Part shown: one piece after another, positions 62,750-64,000 of the stretch
How positions within the stretch are numbered: the stretch's first letter is position 1
Layout of the letters: each line of letters begins with the position of its first letter
From: Arenibacter sp040216555
GTDB taxonomy: Bacteria > Bacteroidota > Bacteroidia > Flavobacteriales > Flavobacteriaceae
Reading direction: 5' to 3'
Length of the DNA stretch: 64,000 bases
Assembly: GCA_040216555.1 (NCBI GenBank)
Contig: JAVJOW010000009.1
Location: 186,001-250,000, forward strand
Program-made: the position numbers and the translations under genes
Notes under the pieces: generated by a model
Seen by the model: only the letters and a program-made list of their open reading frames with translations
What the model was told of the DNA's origin: nothing
The model's database searches: none

Positions 62750-64000
62750 ATGGCATATTTATTTACTTCAGAATCGGTTAGTGAAGGGCATCCAGATAAA
62801 ATAGCGGATCAAATTAGTGATGCGTTATTGGATCATTTTTTGGCTTTTGACTCGGAAAGTAAGGTGGCTTGCGAAACCTTGGTAACTACTGGTCAGGTGG
62901 TATTGGCCGGAGAAGTAAAGAGCCATACCTATCTTGACGTACAGCAAATAGCGAGGGATGTTATCAATAAAATTGGGTACACCAATGGTGATTACAAGTT
63001 TAGCGGAGATTCCTGTGGTGTTATTTCCTTGATCCATGAACAGTCCAAAGAGATCAACCAAGGCGTGGATCGTGGTGCAAAAGAAGACCAAGGGGCAGGC
63101 GATCAAGGTATGATGTTCGGCTATGCCACTAAGGAAACGGAAAACTATATGCCCCTAGCCTTGGATATTTCCCATAAAATATTGCAGGTTTTGGCAGAAT
63201 TGAGAAGGGTAGGAGATTCAATTTCCTATTTAAGGCCAGATGCCAAGGCACAAGTAACAATTGAATATTCTGATGATAATGTTCCGCAACGAATAGATAC
63301 TATTGTTGTTTCTACCCAACATGACGAGTTTGATAAGGATGATGATGTGATGTTGGCCAAAATCAAGAAGGATATTATCTCTATTCTTATTCCAAGGGTC
63401 AAGGAACAATTGCCAATGGCAATACAAAAGCTTTTTAACGATACCATAAAGTACCATATCAACCCAACTGGGAAATTTGTAATTGGAGGTCCCCACGGCG
63501 ATACCGGTTTAACCGGAAGAAAGATTATTGTAGATACCTACGGTGGCAAAGGAGCCCATGGCGGCGGTGCTTTTAGTGGAAAAGACCCCAGTAAAGTAGA
63601 TCGCAGTGCCGCTTATGCCGCAAGGCATGCAGCCAAAAATCTTGTAGCTGCAGGGGTTGCCGATGAAATATTGGTTCAGGTTAGTTACGCTATTGGAGTT
63701 GTGGAACCTACTTCTATTTTTGTGGATACATATGGCTCCTCTAAAGTAGCCTTGAGCGATGGCGAGATTGCCAAGAAAGTGGCCCAATTGTTCGATATGC
63801 GTCCTTTTGCCATAGAAGAAAGGTTAAAACTTAGAAATCCCATTTATTTGGAAACGGCGGCCTATGGACATATGGGCAAAGAACCTAAAAAAATAACCAA
63901 GGTTTTTGAATCGCCATACAACGGACGGGTAGAAAAGGAAGTGGAATTGTTTACATGGGAGAAATTGGATGCCGTTGATTTGGTGAAAGAAGCCTTCGAT
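62750..64000 (+). CDS. metK: S-adenosylmethionine synthetase, C-terminus cut
   Basis: 417 codons are visible with no stop; normal length is about 417-421, so nearly complete. It makes SAM from methionine and ATP. Motifs: FTSESVSEGHPDKIADQISDA across the start (methionine and ATP sites), GAGDQGMMFGYA, and the P-loop GGPHGDTGLTGRKIIVDTYG. Start is ATG 62750 after AAGGATTT. The leader is a SAM-II riboswitch, so the product represses its own synthesis. Confidence 0.97.
   Translation, partial: MAYLFTSESVSEGHPDKIADQISDALLDHFLAFDSESKVACETLVTTGQVVLAGEVKSHTYLDVQQIARDVINKIGYTNGDYKFSGDSCGVISLIHEQSKEINQGVDRGAKEDQGAGDQGMMFGYATKETENYMPLALDISHKILQVLAELRRVGDSISYLRPDAKAQVTIEYSDDNVPQRIDTIVVSTQHDEFDKDDDVMLAKIKKDIISILIPRVKEQLPMAIQKLFNDTIKYHINPTGKFVIGGPHGDTGLTGRKIIVDTYGGKGAHGGGAFSGKDPSKVDRSAAYAARHAAKNLVAAGVADEILVQVSYAIGVVEPTSIFVDTYGSSKVALSDGEIAKKVAQLFDMRPFAIEERLKLRNPIYLETAAYGHMGKEPKKITKVFESPYNGRVEKEVELFTWEKLDAVDLVKEAFD

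Overview
The window is an ordinary chromosomal segment of a marine-type member of the family Flavobacteriaceae (phylum Bacteroidota). The evidence is low-GC DNA, promoter -7 elements of the TAnnTTTG type instead of sigma70 boxes, few clear Shine-Dalgarno sequences, and several family hallmarks: GldJ and PorV of gliding/type IX secretion, a GLPGLI protein paired with a carboxypeptidase-regulatory-domain outer-membrane barrel, DUF5686 and DUF4136 proteins, a hypoxanthine phosphoribosyltransferase-adenylate kinase fusion, and a membrane pyrophosphatase. I see no rRNA, tRNA, prophage, insertion sequence or CRISPR array. The genus cannot be fixed from the sequence.

Layout. 1-1.9 kb: start of gldJ (leftward) and divergent porV, with no porU between them. 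2-5.3 kb: cytidine deaminase, then pyruvate dehydrogenase E1 alpha and E2; E1 beta lies apart at 49.9 kb. 5.5-7.9 kb: M28 peptidase, SDR and HAD genes tightly packed. 7.9-13.8 kb: AI-2E-type permease, SprT-like protein, GDP-mannose pyrophosphorylase, DUF389 membrane protein, and an MlaE/MlaF lipid-transport pair. 13.9-18.2 kb: PafA-like phosphatase, glycosyltransferase, methyltransferase, FabH-like synthase. 18.4-23.9 kb: glycine decarboxylase, a degenerate UbiA-like protein, an ECF sigma factor with a tiny zinc anti-sigma-like partner, a divergent rhodanese lipoprotein and a PH-domain protein. 24-31.5 kb: M3 peptidase, purE-purK, divergent hpt-adk fusion, obgE, DUF4136. 31.6-40 kb: DoxX, a 2026-residue alpha-2-macroglobulin, SDR, cupin. 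39.6-49.7 kb: mpl, murI, folA, 2TM protein, class V aminotransferase, CBM48 miniprotein, thyA, nucleoside transporter, bifunctional nuclease, etfA/etfB. 49.9-64 kb: pdhB, DUF5686 protein, pyrophosphatase, membrane pyrophosphatase, MgtC/DUF4010 protein, deoxynucleoside kinase, GLPGLI/barrel pair, and metK running off the end.

How the genes connect. Nucleotide supply is a recurring theme (cdd, purE/K, hpt-adk, thyA, folA, CNT transporter, deoxynucleoside kinase). Central carbon and energy functions are the PDH subunits, electron-transfer flavoprotein, soluble and membrane pyrophosphatases, and glycine cleavage. Envelope functions include PorV, GldJ, MlaEF, Mpl, MurI, the macroglobulin and the outer-membrane barrels.

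The most striking non-coding signal is the metK leader (62.57-62.75 kb). It reads as a SAM-II riboswitch with an inserted hairpin. The 8-mer AAGGATTT occurs both in its ligand-binding loop and directly before the metK start codon, and a complementary segment between the two can pair with either, which predicts a translational switch. Other points of note are a perfect 22-nt palindrome between etfB and pdhB, heptad repeats that form the 3' ends of purE and of the deoxynucleoside kinase gene, the missing porU, an EF-hand-like loop in PorV, and a small frameshifted reading frame at an A8 run behind an SDR gene.
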